Positions 24,576 through 39,479 of a stretch of 64,000 nucleotides of DNA are shown in pieces. Below the pieces are notes generated by a model. It ran no database searches and was not told the DNA's origin. It saw only the letters and a list, made by a program, of their open reading frames with translations. Origin of the DNA: Blastocystis sp. Blastoise (lineage: Eukaryota; Sar; Bigyra; Opalinata; Blastocystidae); contig JBBPEB010000007.1 in the NCBI GenBank assembly GCA_039096225.1, positions 1-64,000 on the forward strand. Direction: 5' to 3'. Position 1 is the first letter of the stretch. Each line of letters opens with the position of its first letter. The position numbers and the translations under genes are program-made.

Positions 24576-26756
24576 TTAATCGAATTTATAATACACATGA
24601 TTTTCTTGAATAAACATAGAATCAATCAATTGTTGTTTATATGAATTAATGTGTTCATCTGGAATATATTCATCTATACAAAACATTATAGATATATATA
24701 TCTGTAAATATACTGATATGAATTATAAATTCTTTCAATTTAGGAATTCTTCTTGTAGTTATAAATTGATCAATTTTGATAGGTGTTCCTCATTATAAAT
24801 ATCTATAAAAAAAATATAATTTAAAATATTTATATATATGTATACATATTTCTAAACTTTTTAAACTTTTCGTCTTATTTTCATTTATACAATCAAATAA
24901 TGTTTCTATTTCATATTCATTTATTGTTTTATCTACATATTATATAATACATATTAGTTACATATATATACCTTCTGTACATTTAATTGTATCCATAAGT
25001 GAATTAGCATCATGTTTACATCGAAGAATAGAAGTATTAGGATCATAAATATACTCATAAGAAGAACCACCTATAGAATTAATAACATTAATGAATAATA
25101 GTGTATTATTTGGATTGAAATACAAGTTAATTGAATACTAGTTGATAATGGAAAGTTGTTATGATTCATATATGTGCATAATTTTTGGATAAAACCATTC
25201 CACCAATCATTGTCTCTAAATGTTCCTATTAATATATATAATATTGAATAAAATATTATATAATAAAGAAAGAATACACAAAAATTCATAATTTATAATA
25301 TATATCTTATTATTACTATAAATATATACGAAACTTGATCAATTTCAACTTAGGAAAACTATCTGTAGTATATAGTTCACAAAAGTGTTCATCAGGTATA
25401 TCATCAGGGTCTATAATAATACAAATATTAAAATAAGATCAGATATATCATGTTTTCTATTGAAACGTTTTGTTTGTAGAATATATATATACATAAAGAG
25501 AATTCAGTTATATTATGGAAACAACCTTTAAGAATCAATCTATTTATATCTGTCATATTTCCTTTATAATTTTATTTAAATTAATTAAAAAATTATTATT
25601 GAACATAATCATCATATATATATATATAATTACCATAAATAAAAACAATAGAAGCGATAGGAATCAGTATATTCATTATGTTTTCTAATATTGTGAAATA
25701 CTCAGAGAATGAGTCTTCCTTGATATACCGTACTATACATTATCATATATTTATAATATAATATACAATTAATCGTTAATTTTTTAATAACTTTAATCTT
25801 ATTATCATTAAAAACACTTGATATCCATGTTAAATATTCAAAACTTATATTTTCTTCAACTATAGACGTTATAAAAAACATAATAATATATAATAAAGAA
25901 TATACATGAAATATTTAATTCATTCAAATGTTCTAATACACTACTCTTTAAAAATCCTTCCAAAGAATTTCTTATATCATCTTCCATATTATCTATACAT
26001 GAATATTAATACTATATATTAAATGAATACCATTGAATGTAATATCTAAACGATCAATATTATGTTTATAATTTTCAAAATAATCCAATTTTTTGACATT
26101 TATAGAATCAGAAGTATCAACTTTATATGAATAAAAATAATATATAGCATATAAAATAATATTCTTTTAATAAATATATATATTTTATACTATAAATTTT
26201 ATCAAAAAAAATAAGATTTTTCTCCAATAATTCTTTTAAATGTGGTAAACAATAAATCAATCCATCTATATAAAAACAAAGAAATACAATTGTATAGAGA
26301 GTGTAATACTATCAAATATATATACTACAAAGTAATGGATTAATTTCATCAATATGAATTGAATGACTATAGACTAGGTTATCTAAAAGAGTAGCTATTT
26401 TCTTGTTATTGTTGATATCAATTCTATTTATTCTAATAGTATCAATTATTGACATTAAATCCATAGGAAAAAGGAATTCAAAATTACTAGTAGCTAGAAT
26501 TAAAATAATAGTTATGTATTATATATGAAATAACTTATTGTAACATTGTAATTGATAATATGTAATTTAGGGAAGCATTCTTTTTTTATTGAAGACAATC
26601 TGAAAGATTCTATATATCATATATACTTTATACAATATATATCTATACCATCATCATATATAATTTCAGTAACATTTGGAAATACGTGAGTTGTCATTAT
26701 TTTCATAAACAATTTATTATTAATTTTATCAACTAATTCTTTAACTATATTAAATA
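24576..26756 (-). pseudogene. Leucine-rich-repeat-like multi-exon gene, frameshifted and cut at its 5' end
   Basis: A dozen short exons on the minus strand, each close to one repeat of a pattern like PDEHF..........FPKLK.I.I, separated by introns of 40-100 nt. Examples: DPDDIPDEHFCELYTTDSFP near 25,400, FPNVTEIIYDD near 26,660, and EDDIRNSLEGFLKSS near 25,980. The reading ends at TAA 24,576-24,578. Two one-base breaks are visible: near 25,140 (repeat continues only in a shifted frame as INLYFNPNNTLLF) and near 24,757 (EEHLSK continues as IDQFITTRRIPKLKEF only after adding one base). Upstream the reading runs straight into the terminal repeat of the element at 26,759. It looks like a solenoid protein of an expanded lineage-specific family; function unknown. 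Confidence 0.5.
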
Positions 26757-26758
26757 TA

Positions 26759-28451
26759 GGGACTGGAAGAAAAATGGGCTTTTGATTCCACATTTTTCCA
26801 CATTTTCCACCAAAAAAGACAATTTTGGAAAAAATAAAATTTACATACAAAATACAATTTTTATTGTAAATAGTTCATCATTTTTGAAGTTTCCATAATA
26901 AAAATGTGATAAAATCAAAAATATTTAGTGGTTTATTTCACTCACTACTAATAATTTTTCAAATTTTAAAAAATGATTTACCCTTAGAAACATTAAGAAT
27001 TCATAATAATATGTTTTTATGAATTTATATCAAATAATTTTAGAGAAAAACATATTTACATTCTAAAATAACAATCGACCAAAAAACATTATATATATAT
27101 ATATAAAACCATAATAATTATATTTTCCCCAATTTTTCAATTTATTTGGCAACATAACAAAGCTAATCTTCATTTTTTTTTTTAAATTTCTTTTATTTTT
27201 ATATATAAGAAAGGAATAAAGTTAATAATATATTGTTTGTTATGAACATACTATTGCTTATATGAATGGAATAGTCTTCATCTTTTATCAGCATATTGAT
27301 TGACCTTTTTTTGTATTTCCAGAAAGAATAATTTCACTCTTATTCACATATCCTAGTTATATAAAGAGAGAAATGAATGAAAAGAATATTTTTATGAGAC
27401 TTTTACAGTTGTGAATTGAAGTCAAACCATTAGCAATGATATCACAACAGTCGAAAAAATAAATAAGATATGTAGAGACATATTTGAATACAACTTATTG
27501 ATGAAATATCAACTTTAGGTACTTAATATCTTTTTCAATTGCTTTTATTAAATATTTACAAAACAATATTATGTATTATTTGAATACAATAATTGAAAAT
27601 AATAACTTCATATTTTGTATTATCTAATAAAACACAAATAACTATTTTTTCCTCCATTGTTTATGTATTTAAAAAGTGTTTTTTAGTGGGTATTATAAAC
27701 ATTATAATTTAATAATATTGTAAGTTATTGACAGTATATATCATAATACAAATAATATTGTGTAAAATGTTGTGTTATCATATGTGGACAACACTCAAGA
27801 CACGATTAAAGAACTCTTTTAAGTGCTTAATTTTTTCATATTATTTGTATTAAATATTTCATATTAAATTTATTTATATGTACTAATAGTTCATGATAAA
27901 CAGGCTTTTGCTTGCTTAAATAAAAACTACTACAAATGAAAAATAAGTACAAGTAATCAAAACAAAAAAAGGGAAATTGAATACTTTTTTAAAGCCTATT
28001 TTTGTGATTTGTTAATTTGTAACCATTTTCTGTATATGTTTATGGTAGGCTTAATAAATAGAGTCAATAGAAATGTTTTGTTTGTGAAATCAGTGACAAT
28101 GTTATACAAAATGGGCTTAAATTATATCTTTCTATACATGATATGTTTCATGTAATCATTTTGGATTTAATAGTTGTGTCACTAATATATATATATATAT
28201 AATAATGGTATAATTTCTCAACAATATTTTTCATTTATTTCTTAATTTGAATGCAAAAGAATATGCATTAACATCATGAGACAAAACATATACAATTTTA
28301 TATATCATTATAGCAAAATTCAAACTAATACTAAAAGAAAAAGACCAAAATCAAAAAAAATGACAAATCCACTTTTTTGCATGAAAAGCCTTTTCTCCAC
28401 CAAAAAACAACAAAAATTGATAGAAAGTATACCTACTTTTCTTCCAGTCCC
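26759..28451. mobile_element. DNA element with 15-bp terminal inverted repeats, non-autonomous or decayed
   Basis: GGGACTGGAAGAAAA at 26,759-26,773 is exactly inverted at 28,437-28,451, and similarity continues for a few more bases. Both ends are flanked by TATA (26,755-26,758 and 28,452-28,455), fitting a 4-bp target duplication, or TA if the repeat starts at TAGGG. Direct copies of CCACCAAAAAA lie about 50 bases inside each end. No transposase can be read: the open frames inside (for example 28,276-28,470) are short and unlike any known one. Taking TATA as the duplicated target, the flanks would join in frame into the leucine-rich-repeat-like reading, which suggests insertion into that gene. 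Confidence 0.55.
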
Positions 28452-28455
28452 TATA

Positions 28456-29089
28456 AAGATCTCACGATAATATTCAATTTATTTTAACAAGTATCAAATC
28501 TTCAATGAAAATAACAAAAAAATAAGTTACAAATATTTCATATTTATATGACAAATATCGTCTGTTTCTTATTTAGAGTATACCATAAAGTAAAATTAAT
28601 GAACGTCATTGAATATAAACGAGAAAGAACCATTTAGAATTTTCAACAGTGTTTTAGAGAAATTAATAACAAAAAACAATAATTGTTTTCCAATCCAAAA
28701 TTCTTTTCCATCTTATATTTTTTTATACCGATTTAATTTTTTTTCTAAACTGAGTTCGAATATGGTCTTAAAAGAAAACAATAATAATCCACCAGTATGT
28801 TTTACTTTTCTACCCAACAGTATGTATTCCTCAAAAAAAAATGTGTAACTCTCAACGTCATAAAAAACGAATTTTGGAATATACTTCTTAATAGTTGTTG
28901 AGTTTTAAAAAGTAGAAACAACAATTTTTTTTCTTTTTTCTACAAATCATTATAAGTTCTTGATATTGAGCACTTATTTTCTATTAGATATTTTTGATAA
29001 CAGCTTAATAGTTTTAATTCATATTTTTTATGCCATAAATAGGATTCATGAATGGGTACAAAAATATATGAATGATTTGTTTCTTTCAT
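28456..29089. other. Intergenic stretch
   Basis: No supported gene. A 79-aa frame at 28,609-28,848 has no recognisable feature and lies downstream of the glycosyltransferase-like gene on the other strand. Confidence 0.4.
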
Positions 29090-29898
29090 CTATAAATTAT
29101 GTTCAAGTAAAATAAAATAATTAAAAAAATAGCATACTAAATAACTTGACAATAAGATATCACAAAAATATCCTTCACTTTCTGTAGCAAAATATTTTGA
29201 ATTATATAATAAATCTGATTGTATTTGATCACTTTTATATTGCTCATTCCCAGATATATGTATTGTTAAAACTATATATAGAAGCTATTATATGTTATTA
29301 CTATTTGTTATCTATTAAATAAATTATTATTATTATTTATATACATATATATATATAAAGAATATACTACTTGGTGTAACATCTATAACCTCAACAAATT
29401 CACTTCTAAAATTGGCATTATCCATTATATAATTATCTATAAAATATCTTCCTATTACAGCATCATCAACAAGATGATTTGTTAGTGTATATTTTGTTGC
29501 AATAAATACATCCTAAAGTAATAAAAAATATATATAAATATAAATCATAATATCTATATACAATTGCACGTATAATATAATACTCAGAATTTTCATAAGC
29601 TTCATTTAATAAATCAACATAATTATAATTATTAGTAATAGTTTTATTATAAAAGAATGTATCTTGAACATTTGATCGCGTACTTACTAAAATAACTTCT
29701 TGTTTTAATTCTTTCTTATATATAGAATTTAATACTTTTATTAATATATCTTCTATATTAAGACTTAATAGTATATCTCCATTTAAATAGCCATAAAACC
29801 ATGATTCATAATTTGTTTCTAATGTATTAATAATTGATTTTAATATTGGAACATTAAATTCATTTGTTTTATCTATATAGAATTATATTATAGTAATC

Positions 29899-29947
<49 letters not shown>

Positions 29948-30094
29948 TCAGTGCTATACTTAATGTTTCTACTTGTACATTCATCTATTATTTGTTGACT
30001 ATCAGTGAATACAACAAATCTTATATTTGTATATCTTTGAATGATAAGAATACTATTAAGGAAATAACTTTGAATAAAAATTCGTGATTCTTGT

Positions 30095-30178
<84 letters not shown>

Positions 30179-30666
30179 TACTGTAACTACTAATGTAGTA
30201 CCAAAAACAGCCAAATATCTTTTCTTATTAATACTCTCTTTATTATAATACTTTTTAAATGCTTCTATTTCTGTAGAATTTAATGATGTATCACATATAG
30301 AAGATTTAACATCAACCCCACATTTTCTAATTAAACCTATATAATAAATAATCAATATATATATATATACCAAGTTCTTTAATATAAGATTTCCTATCAA
30401 TTAAATATTTTTCTTTTGTATAATTTTCTCTTTTATTAATATCGATATTTATAATATTATAAATATATTTTCTTTCAGGAAATTTAATTGATTTACTATT
30501 CTATTTAAATGAAATTATAAACATCGAGATAATTTACGTAAATGTTAACTGGAATCAGTTTGCTTCTTGATTTATAATCCAAAGTTCTCACAAAAAAGAT
30601 TATAAAAATTGAACAAGCAGTACAAACTGAAAGATAGAATATATTCTTGAATTGATTATACAGCAT
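29090..30666 (-). CDS. Type II membrane glycosyltransferase-like protein
   Basis: Seven exons: 30,666-30,538, 30,500-30,371, 30,336-30,182, 30,096-29,946, 29,872-29,562, 29,512-29,371 and 29,271-29,090, giving 399 aa with all phases consistent. Introns are 34-99 nt; the third is almost pure (AT)n. Residues about 10-28 form a single hydrophobic anchor after a short basic start, as in Golgi type II enzymes. The core has FVVFTDSQQI, then SWFYGYLNGDILL, a DXD-like acidic motif, and near the end VTPILTIHISGNEQYKS. These match my memory of a GT-A nucleotide-sugar transferase-like family seen in invertebrates and protists, but I cannot name the enzyme. The start is chosen because it supplies the anchor and an in-phase 37-nt intron. 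Confidence 0.6.
30097..30181. repeat. Intron made almost only of (AT)n
   Basis: The third intron of the glycosyltransferase-like gene is GTAAG followed by about 38 AT repeats and a final AG on the minus strand. It shows how little sequence an intron needs here. Confidence 0.9.
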
Positions 30667-31263
30667 TTGAGACAAAATGCCTATATTGTATTGATTTTCA
30701 TATTTTATTTATAAAATCATAAGTGATAGAGATGAATAAACCAAATTAATAAAATAAATTCTACTCACTAACATACAATGATTATTAATAACTTTATTTG
30801 AGTATTCTTTTAGTTTTCCCCTCTAGATAATCAAGTATAACAATCGTTTTTAAACACACTTGATAACAATATGTGTTTGTTAAGGGTATATAATAGAAAT
30901 CTTCGAAAAAACGTTTCTAAACGTTCATTTTTTAGCTTCTAATTTTTCTTAAAAGGAATGAGCCTAAAGTTACTTAATACAGAGACTCTTCCCTAGAAAG
31001 TTTTTGTCTTACGCTTTGAATCGCCAAAAGTACACATTAAACTGGAACTATTGAAATATAGTACCCCAATAAAGTCTTTATGGCGAACCCAAGAATAAGA
31101 ATAACTTCCGTTTACCTTGTTTATTTTTAATAAAAAAATAACCGCAATAAAAAGAAAACTTTTACTTAAAAATAATAATTTTTCAAAATGAAACAACTTC
31201 CTCATGAATCAAATAGAAATGAATATACATTCTTTCTTATTTTGATATTATAAAAGAAAGATA
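30667..31263. other. Intergenic stretch upstream of UPF1
   Basis: About 600 bp between the divergent glycosyltransferase-like gene and UPF1. It contains the conserved block element at 30,986-31,087. The minus-strand frame at 30,993-31,205 overlaps that element and is not called as a gene. Confidence 0.5.
30986..31087 (+). promoter_or_regulatory. Conserved block element upstream of UPF1
   Basis: CTCTTCCCTAGAAAG (30,986-31,000), then TAAACTGG (31,038-31,045), then a 27-nt block at 31,061-31,087 beginning GTACCCCAA and ending ATGGCGAA. The same blocks in the same order occur at 42,557-42,672 upstream of ALG11. The last block is 177 nt before the UPF1 start codon. It could be promoter or 5'-leader sequence, or a small RNA gene. 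Confidence 0.4.
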
Positions 31264-33954
31264 ATGCCTGCAGTTGATGAACCTTATGTTTATGTCAGTA
31301 AAGATCCAGAAATAGATGCTGCTGAAGTTCTTACTGAAGAGAATTTAATGGAACGAAGTGAGTATTCTTGTGCTTACTGTGGTTTATCCGATGTAAATTG
31401 CTGTATTCAATGTGAAGATTGTGGAAAATGGTTTTGTAATAGAAAAGATACTTCAAATGGATCACATATTTTTATTCATCTATTCCTTTCAAAACATATT
31501 CATGTTTTTTGCCATCCTGAGAACAGATATAGCTCGATCCTATCATTAAAATGTGAAAATTGTGATAACAATAATATATTTGATTTAGGTTATATCATTA
31601 ATGATTTTGATAAGATATTTTTTATTTGTGGTTCAAAATGTTATAATGATATACTAAAAGAAGCTCCTGAAGTTGTGTCAAATAATTATTATTCTATGAT
31701 TTCTGAAAAGCAAATTCGTCATGAGTTCTTTGAATCCGTTAATGAACTTATTGGTGGCGTAGATTATAAAAATATTAAATATGAAATTATTGAAGGTTTA
31801 GAAAAATTATGGAAAAATAATCCATTAGCTACTATTGAAGATGTAAAAATTATTCGAAAATCAAATCATAATGTGAAACCTGTAAAGATTACATATGAGA
31901 ATGGTGAAGAATATAGATCTGTATATAATGATTTAATTCGTTTAGAGAATCAAGAAGAAATCCAGCAAACATCTGGAAAACGATTTCCTGTACATGTTGA
32001 ATGGTCTATAGAACAAAATTTATTATTAATGAAATTTAATATGAATGATTGTTCTATTGATTATCCTTTGGCACAAGGAGGTCTTGTAAAATTTAAACCT
32101 AAACCTCAAGTACCTAATTTATTATATGCATCCTTATTAGATATAGATATAGATAATGAGCTTGATGGTAAATATATTATTGATGGATATGTAAGATCAA
32201 CACGAAAAAAAGATGTTGTTATTGTTGTTACTAATGTTAATAATATTCCTGAAGATATTGTGAATACAACTGATTTTGTTATGAGAATTATTCCTACTTC
32301 TGTAACTTATGGTTCTATGATATCTGTTCTTGATGCTATGTGCTCATCTCCTTCTAAAGATAATGAAATTAATAATACACTTAAAAATATGAAAAATAAA
32401 CGTGAATATTTCAAACAGAAAAACACAGAACGTACGTTTACAATCTTACCTGAATTAAAGTCAATTATTTTAGGTAAGAAAACAATGAATTATCCTATAC
32501 CTAATTATTCTAATAATGAAAATGATGAAGATGCTCTTCCTTATAGGTTAAATCAATCTCAACATTTTGCACTTCAACAATCTGAAAAATTTCCTTTAGT
32601 ATTAATACAAGGGCCACCAGGTACAGGGAAAACTTATACTAGTGCAGCTATTATTGATAATTTATTAAAGAAAAATATTTCAAAGAAAATATTTGTATGT
32701 GCTCCTTCAAATACAGCTGTAAATAATTTAACTAATATCTTAACAAAGAATCATGTTAAGTGTTTACGTGTTGTTTGTAGAGGTTTAGAAACAGAAGAGA
32801 ATTATTTAGAAAATACTCCTTGTCTTCATGATTTAGTAAAACAGGCTGTTTTTAGTAGTGGAGATGAAATACTTATGGATTTATATATAAAAATATTGAA
32901 TCATATTCAATTATCTGCAGAAGAAAATAAGAAAATTGCTTCTTTTAAATATCCTCTTGAAGAAAAAATAGTAAATTCTTATGATGTTATTTGTTGTACT
33001 TGTTGTTCTGCATATTTAAAATGTTTTCAAAGATGTAATTTTGATACAGTATTAATAGATGAAGCAGCTCAATCTGTAGAACCATTATCTCTTATTCCTT
33101 GTCGATATAATTGTAAAAAGTTAATTTTAGTAGGTGATGATAATCAATTAGCACCTATTATTAAATCAAAAGAAGCTGCTCTTTTTGGTTATACAAGATC
33201 TTTATTTAATCGATTAAGAATAGCAGGTACAAAACCTCTTTGTTTATTAAAACAATATAGAATGCATCCTTATATATCTTATTTTTCAAATCATATGTTT
33301 TATGAAGGTAAACTTATTGATGATGACTGTACAAAACAAATGGATGTTGTTTTTAAATGGCCAAATAATCAACTTCCTTTCTTTATTTGGAATACAGAAA
33401 ATCAATTTGAAGAAGAAATTCCACCAAATCGTCTTTCTTATATTAATCGAAAAGAAGCAGAACGTATATTTGAATTATTAAATTTAATGTATTCTAATGG
33501 TATAAAACCAGAAGATATTGGTGTTATTACTTTTTATAATGGTCAACGTACCTATGTAGAAAATTTAATTAATACATTTGAATTAAATTCTGAATATCGA
33601 AATTATTTAAATCAAATAACAATTAATTCTGTAGATGGATTTCAAGGTCAAGAAAAAGAATATATTATTATTTCTTGTGTTCGATCAAATCAAGAAATAG
33701 GAATTGGATTCTTATCAAGTTCTAGAAGATTAAATGTAGCATTAACACGTGCTAAGAAGGGTTTAATTGTACTTGGAAATGTTGAAGTATTAAATAAACA
33801 TTTAATATGGAATCAATTTGTACAATTTCATTCACAAACTCATTGTATATATAATGGTGAATTAAATAACTTACAAGTATATACGAAATATTTAAAACAA
33901 ATTAAATGTACACCTGAAAAACTAGAACAACATCTTCGAATGGAAAGAAATTAA
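31264..33954 (+). CDS. UPF1: UPF1-type RNA helicase (nonsense-mediated decay)
   Basis: A single intronless exon of 896 aa. Residues about 34-115 form the UPF1 CH domain, with Cys/His zinc ligands starting YSCAYCGL and CEDCGKWFCN and ending CENCDNNNIFDLGYI; this domain binds UPF2 and separates UPF1 from other SF1 helicases. Helicase motifs follow: Walker A GPPGTGKT at about 449, DEAAQ at about 598, GDDNQLAP at about 624, QYRMHP, SVDGFQGQEKEYIIISCVRS at about 788 and NVALTRAK at about 820. The enzyme unwinds RNA with ATP and drives decay of mRNAs with premature stops. The protein ends soon after the helicase core, so the Ser/Gln-rich tail phosphorylated in animal UPF1 is absent. Lack of introns is odd in this intron-rich array. 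Confidence 0.95.
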   Translation: MPAVDEPYVYVSKDPEIDAAEVLTEENLMERSEYSCAYCGLSDVNCCIQCEDCGKWFCNRKDTSNGSHIFIHLFLSKHIHVFCHPENRYSSILSLKCENCDNNNIFDLGYIINDFDKIFFICGSKCYNDILKEAPEVVSNNYYSMISEKQIRHEFFESVNELIGGVDYKNIKYEIIEGLEKLWKNNPLATIEDVKIIRKSNHNVKPVKITYENGEEYRSVYNDLIRLENQEEIQQTSGKRFPVHVEWSIEQNLLLMKFNMNDCSIDYPLAQGGLVKFKPKPQVPNLLYASLLDIDIDNELDGKYIIDGYVRSTRKKDVVIVVTNVNNIPEDIVNTTDFVMRIIPTSVTYGSMISVLDAMCSSPSKDNEINNTLKNMKNKREYFKQKNTERTFTILPELKSIILGKKTMNYPIPNYSNNENDEDALPYRLNQSQHFALQQSEKFPLVLIQGPPGTGKTYTSAAIIDNLLKKNISKKIFVCAPSNTAVNNLTNILTKNHVKCLRVVCRGLETEENYLENTPCLHDLVKQAVFSSGDEILMDLYIKILNHIQLSAEENKKIASFKYPLEEKIVNSYDVICCTCCSAYLKCFQRCNFDTVLIDEAAQSVEPLSLIPCRYNCKKLILVGDDNQLAPIIKSKEAALFGYTRSLFNRLRIAGTKPLCLLKQYRMHPYISYFSNHMFYEGKLIDDDCTKQMDVVFKWPNNQLPFFIWNTENQFEEEIPPNRLSYINRKEAERIFELLNLMYSNGIKPEDIGVITFYNGQRTYVENLINTFELNSEYRNYLNQITINSVDGFQGQEKEYIIISCVRSNQEIGIGFLSSSRRLNVALTRAKKGLIVLGNVEVLNKHLIWNQFVQFHSQTHCIYNGELNNLQVYTKYLKQIKCTPEKLEQHLRMERN

Positions 33955-34556
33955 TTCATATTATATATATATATTTTTTTATGATTATTTTTTTTTTTAA
34001 TTTATATTAATTAATCTGTTTTAATATATATTTCCTATTCTTTATTGTTTTATATTTATTTATATTCATATTTATATTATATTTTTTATCCTAATAATAT
34101 ATTTTGTATATTTTTTTTTCTTTTTGTTATTCTCTATGTATATATTTTTATTTTTCATAAAATAATATATATGCTTATATAAATAAATTGATTTCTACCC
34201 AAAAGCTTCTTATTCTCTACTATTATATATGTTTATTTGCAGAATAGAAACTATTTTTGTGTATATTCCACTTTATATATATTTGTTATCTATATTATTT
34301 ATTTCAATTCATTTTTGTTTTGTTATTCTTTTAATTATTCAATAAAGTTTTATTTATTATATAAAATTTTATTCAATATATAAAATTTTATTCAATATAT
34401 AAAGTTTTATTCATTATATAAAGTTTTATTCAATATATAAAATATTATTCATTATATAGCCACATCTATTAACATACAACTAATTCTTTCATTTATTTAA
34501 ACAATTAAAAACATATATAAGTATAAAAATTAACTACATAATTATAAAAATATATT
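33955..34556. other. Intergenic stretch between convergent UPF1 and RTF2
   Basis: T-rich 3' flanking sequence. At 34,340-34,460 there is a short tandem repeat of about 19 bp built on AAAGTTTTATTCAATATAT. No gene seen. Confidence 0.5.
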
Positions 34557-35461
34557 TTATTCTGTTTTTCCTGTAGACTCTTCTTTTTTTTCATTTTCGT
34601 TATTTTCTTTCTTCTGTTTTTTTGACTCATATGTATCTATATAAATATATATAATACATTCCTTTTAAAAGTAATTAAATACCTTTTTCTTTATTAGATT
34701 CTTTTATATCATGCTTTCGTTTATTCTATATATAAATATATTTATTATATTATATATATATTGAAAAGAAATTATAGATATAGAATCTTTTATAATACAT
34801 TTTTAAGTTCTCTTCGTTTGATCATTTTATCTCTTAATTCTTTTCTTTCAGAATCACTATAATCATTATTATTATTATAATAAAATATAAATAATAATCT
34901 TATTGAAAATAAAAGAACAATGATAAAAGAATTATCATACCTTCCATTTAATATAATAACATCATCTTCATTAAAGGGCTTACCACAATTTAAACATTTC
35001 TCTGATGTAATTTCTTTAATAGCATGTTGAGACATCACACAACCACAACTTTTTATTATACAAAACTTTGAGTGATTCCCAACTTCTTCTTTTGTTATAG
35101 GACAAATAATTCCTTTATTATTTACACTTGCTCTCCAATAATTATTCGAATCTTCAATACCTTTAGATTTTTTTATAGGAGCATAAGTAAAATGAACAGG
35201 AAACACATCTTTCAATTTACGTATATGACTGAATTCCTCAGGTAAGGATTTATCGATTAATGCATTAATTATAGCTTCCTTATTATATAAATAACCCAAT
35301 TCACAAGCAACAATAGGCTCTGATAATTCTTCACCACTTAATGCACAATAGGTCCATTTTGCAGCTTGAATTTCTTCGGGTGTATAATGAGCTTTTTCTT
35401 TTTTTGTACTCCATCTACTATATTTTCTTTCTAATGCTTTGGTACCACCATCACAACCCAT
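34557..35461 (-). CDS. RTF2: RTF2 domain protein (replication termination factor 2 homologue)
   Basis: Four exons: 35,461-34,941, 34,856-34,799, 34,725-34,683 and 34,636-34,557 (introns 84, 72 and 46 nt), 233 aa. The start MGCDGGT is the family signature; the longer frame upstream only adds a hydrophobic non-coding leader. Cysteine pairs of the two RING-like parts are present: CALSGE...EPIVACELGYLYNKEAI, and CPITKEEV...CGCVMS...CLNCGKPF. The C-terminus is a Lys/Glu-rich tail ending TGKTE, as usual in the family. RTF2 acts at stalled replication forks and in intron retention or splicing control in other eukaryotes. It is convergent with UPF1 and about 310 bp from the divergent COG4 gene. Confidence 0.92.
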
Positions 35462-35775
35462 TTTTGATGTGTTTATTGAATATGTTAAATAATAAAACCA
35501 AATTATTGTTATTACGAATATTATAGAATAATTTTGAAAATATTGCAAATAATACAAATTAATTAAGGAAATCGATATTTATACTAAGTTGTCGGCAAAA
35601 AAAATCAGTCATATTCTGAATTTGACTTTATTTATAGGAAATTCAATTTTTATTTTTCTTATTTTTCACAAAAAGTAATTGATAATCTATAGAATAAAAA
35701 ATAAAATTGATTTATAAACAAAATTTTATTCCAAGTGATTCTAATTGATTTATTTTATTTAGGCGATTATTGAGA

Positions 35776-38823
<3,048 letters not shown>

Positions 38824-39479
38824 CTTTTTTAAATATATTTTGAATACTCTTGTAAATCATACTTTTATATTATTATTTTCTCTTTTACACTTCTAGTACT
38901 TGTAGTTTATGAATATGTACTGGTTTCACTGTTATTATTGATTTGTTTCTAATATTTTCTCGTTATCTCTGATTTATAAAAATGAGAGCACTAATATTAT
39001 TATCTAAAAATATCGCAAAAACAATCAAGGAAACATAATTAGGATCATCCACACATTTAAAGCGTGGGTTTCGTGGCTTTTATCATTAGGATCAATAAAC
39101 ATCCATCAAAAAAAATAATAGTTGCTTTAGTATACAACAAAATGACAACGAAGAAATGTTTTCTTGTTACCAAAAAAATTTATAATTTTTCAGTTGACAA
39201 CTGAATTCTCCAACGGAACTTTTTTATCTTAAAAAATATTTAATTTTTGGTATATATTCGATAAGTACATATATATTCAAATAGAATATAATTACCTTCA
39301 ACTCTCATTCAAATTCTTTATTTATATAGACTGCTTTCTCGTTTATATATTTTAAATCATCATTATAAACAGTCTTTGTTTATTGCAAAACATATTTTAA
39401 ATAGATCTATCCTATCATCCGTTGTATGTACATTATATATTTATAACTATTTCTTGAATAATAGAGTCTTATACGAAGA
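38824..39479. other. Intergenic stretch between COG4 and endonuclease IV
   Basis: No gene seen. Slightly GC-richer at 39,030-39,120, where ATTAGGATCA occurs twice (39,038 and 39,085) around a GCGTGGGTTTCGTGG stretch. Possibly promoter or leader sequence of the downstream gene. Confidence 0.4.

Noticed and set aside
30993-31205. 70-aa minus frame with a signal-peptide-like hydrophobic stretch
   Set aside because: Overlaps the block element shared with 42,557-42,672; the matching place there gives an unrelated protein, so the DNA and not the frame is conserved.
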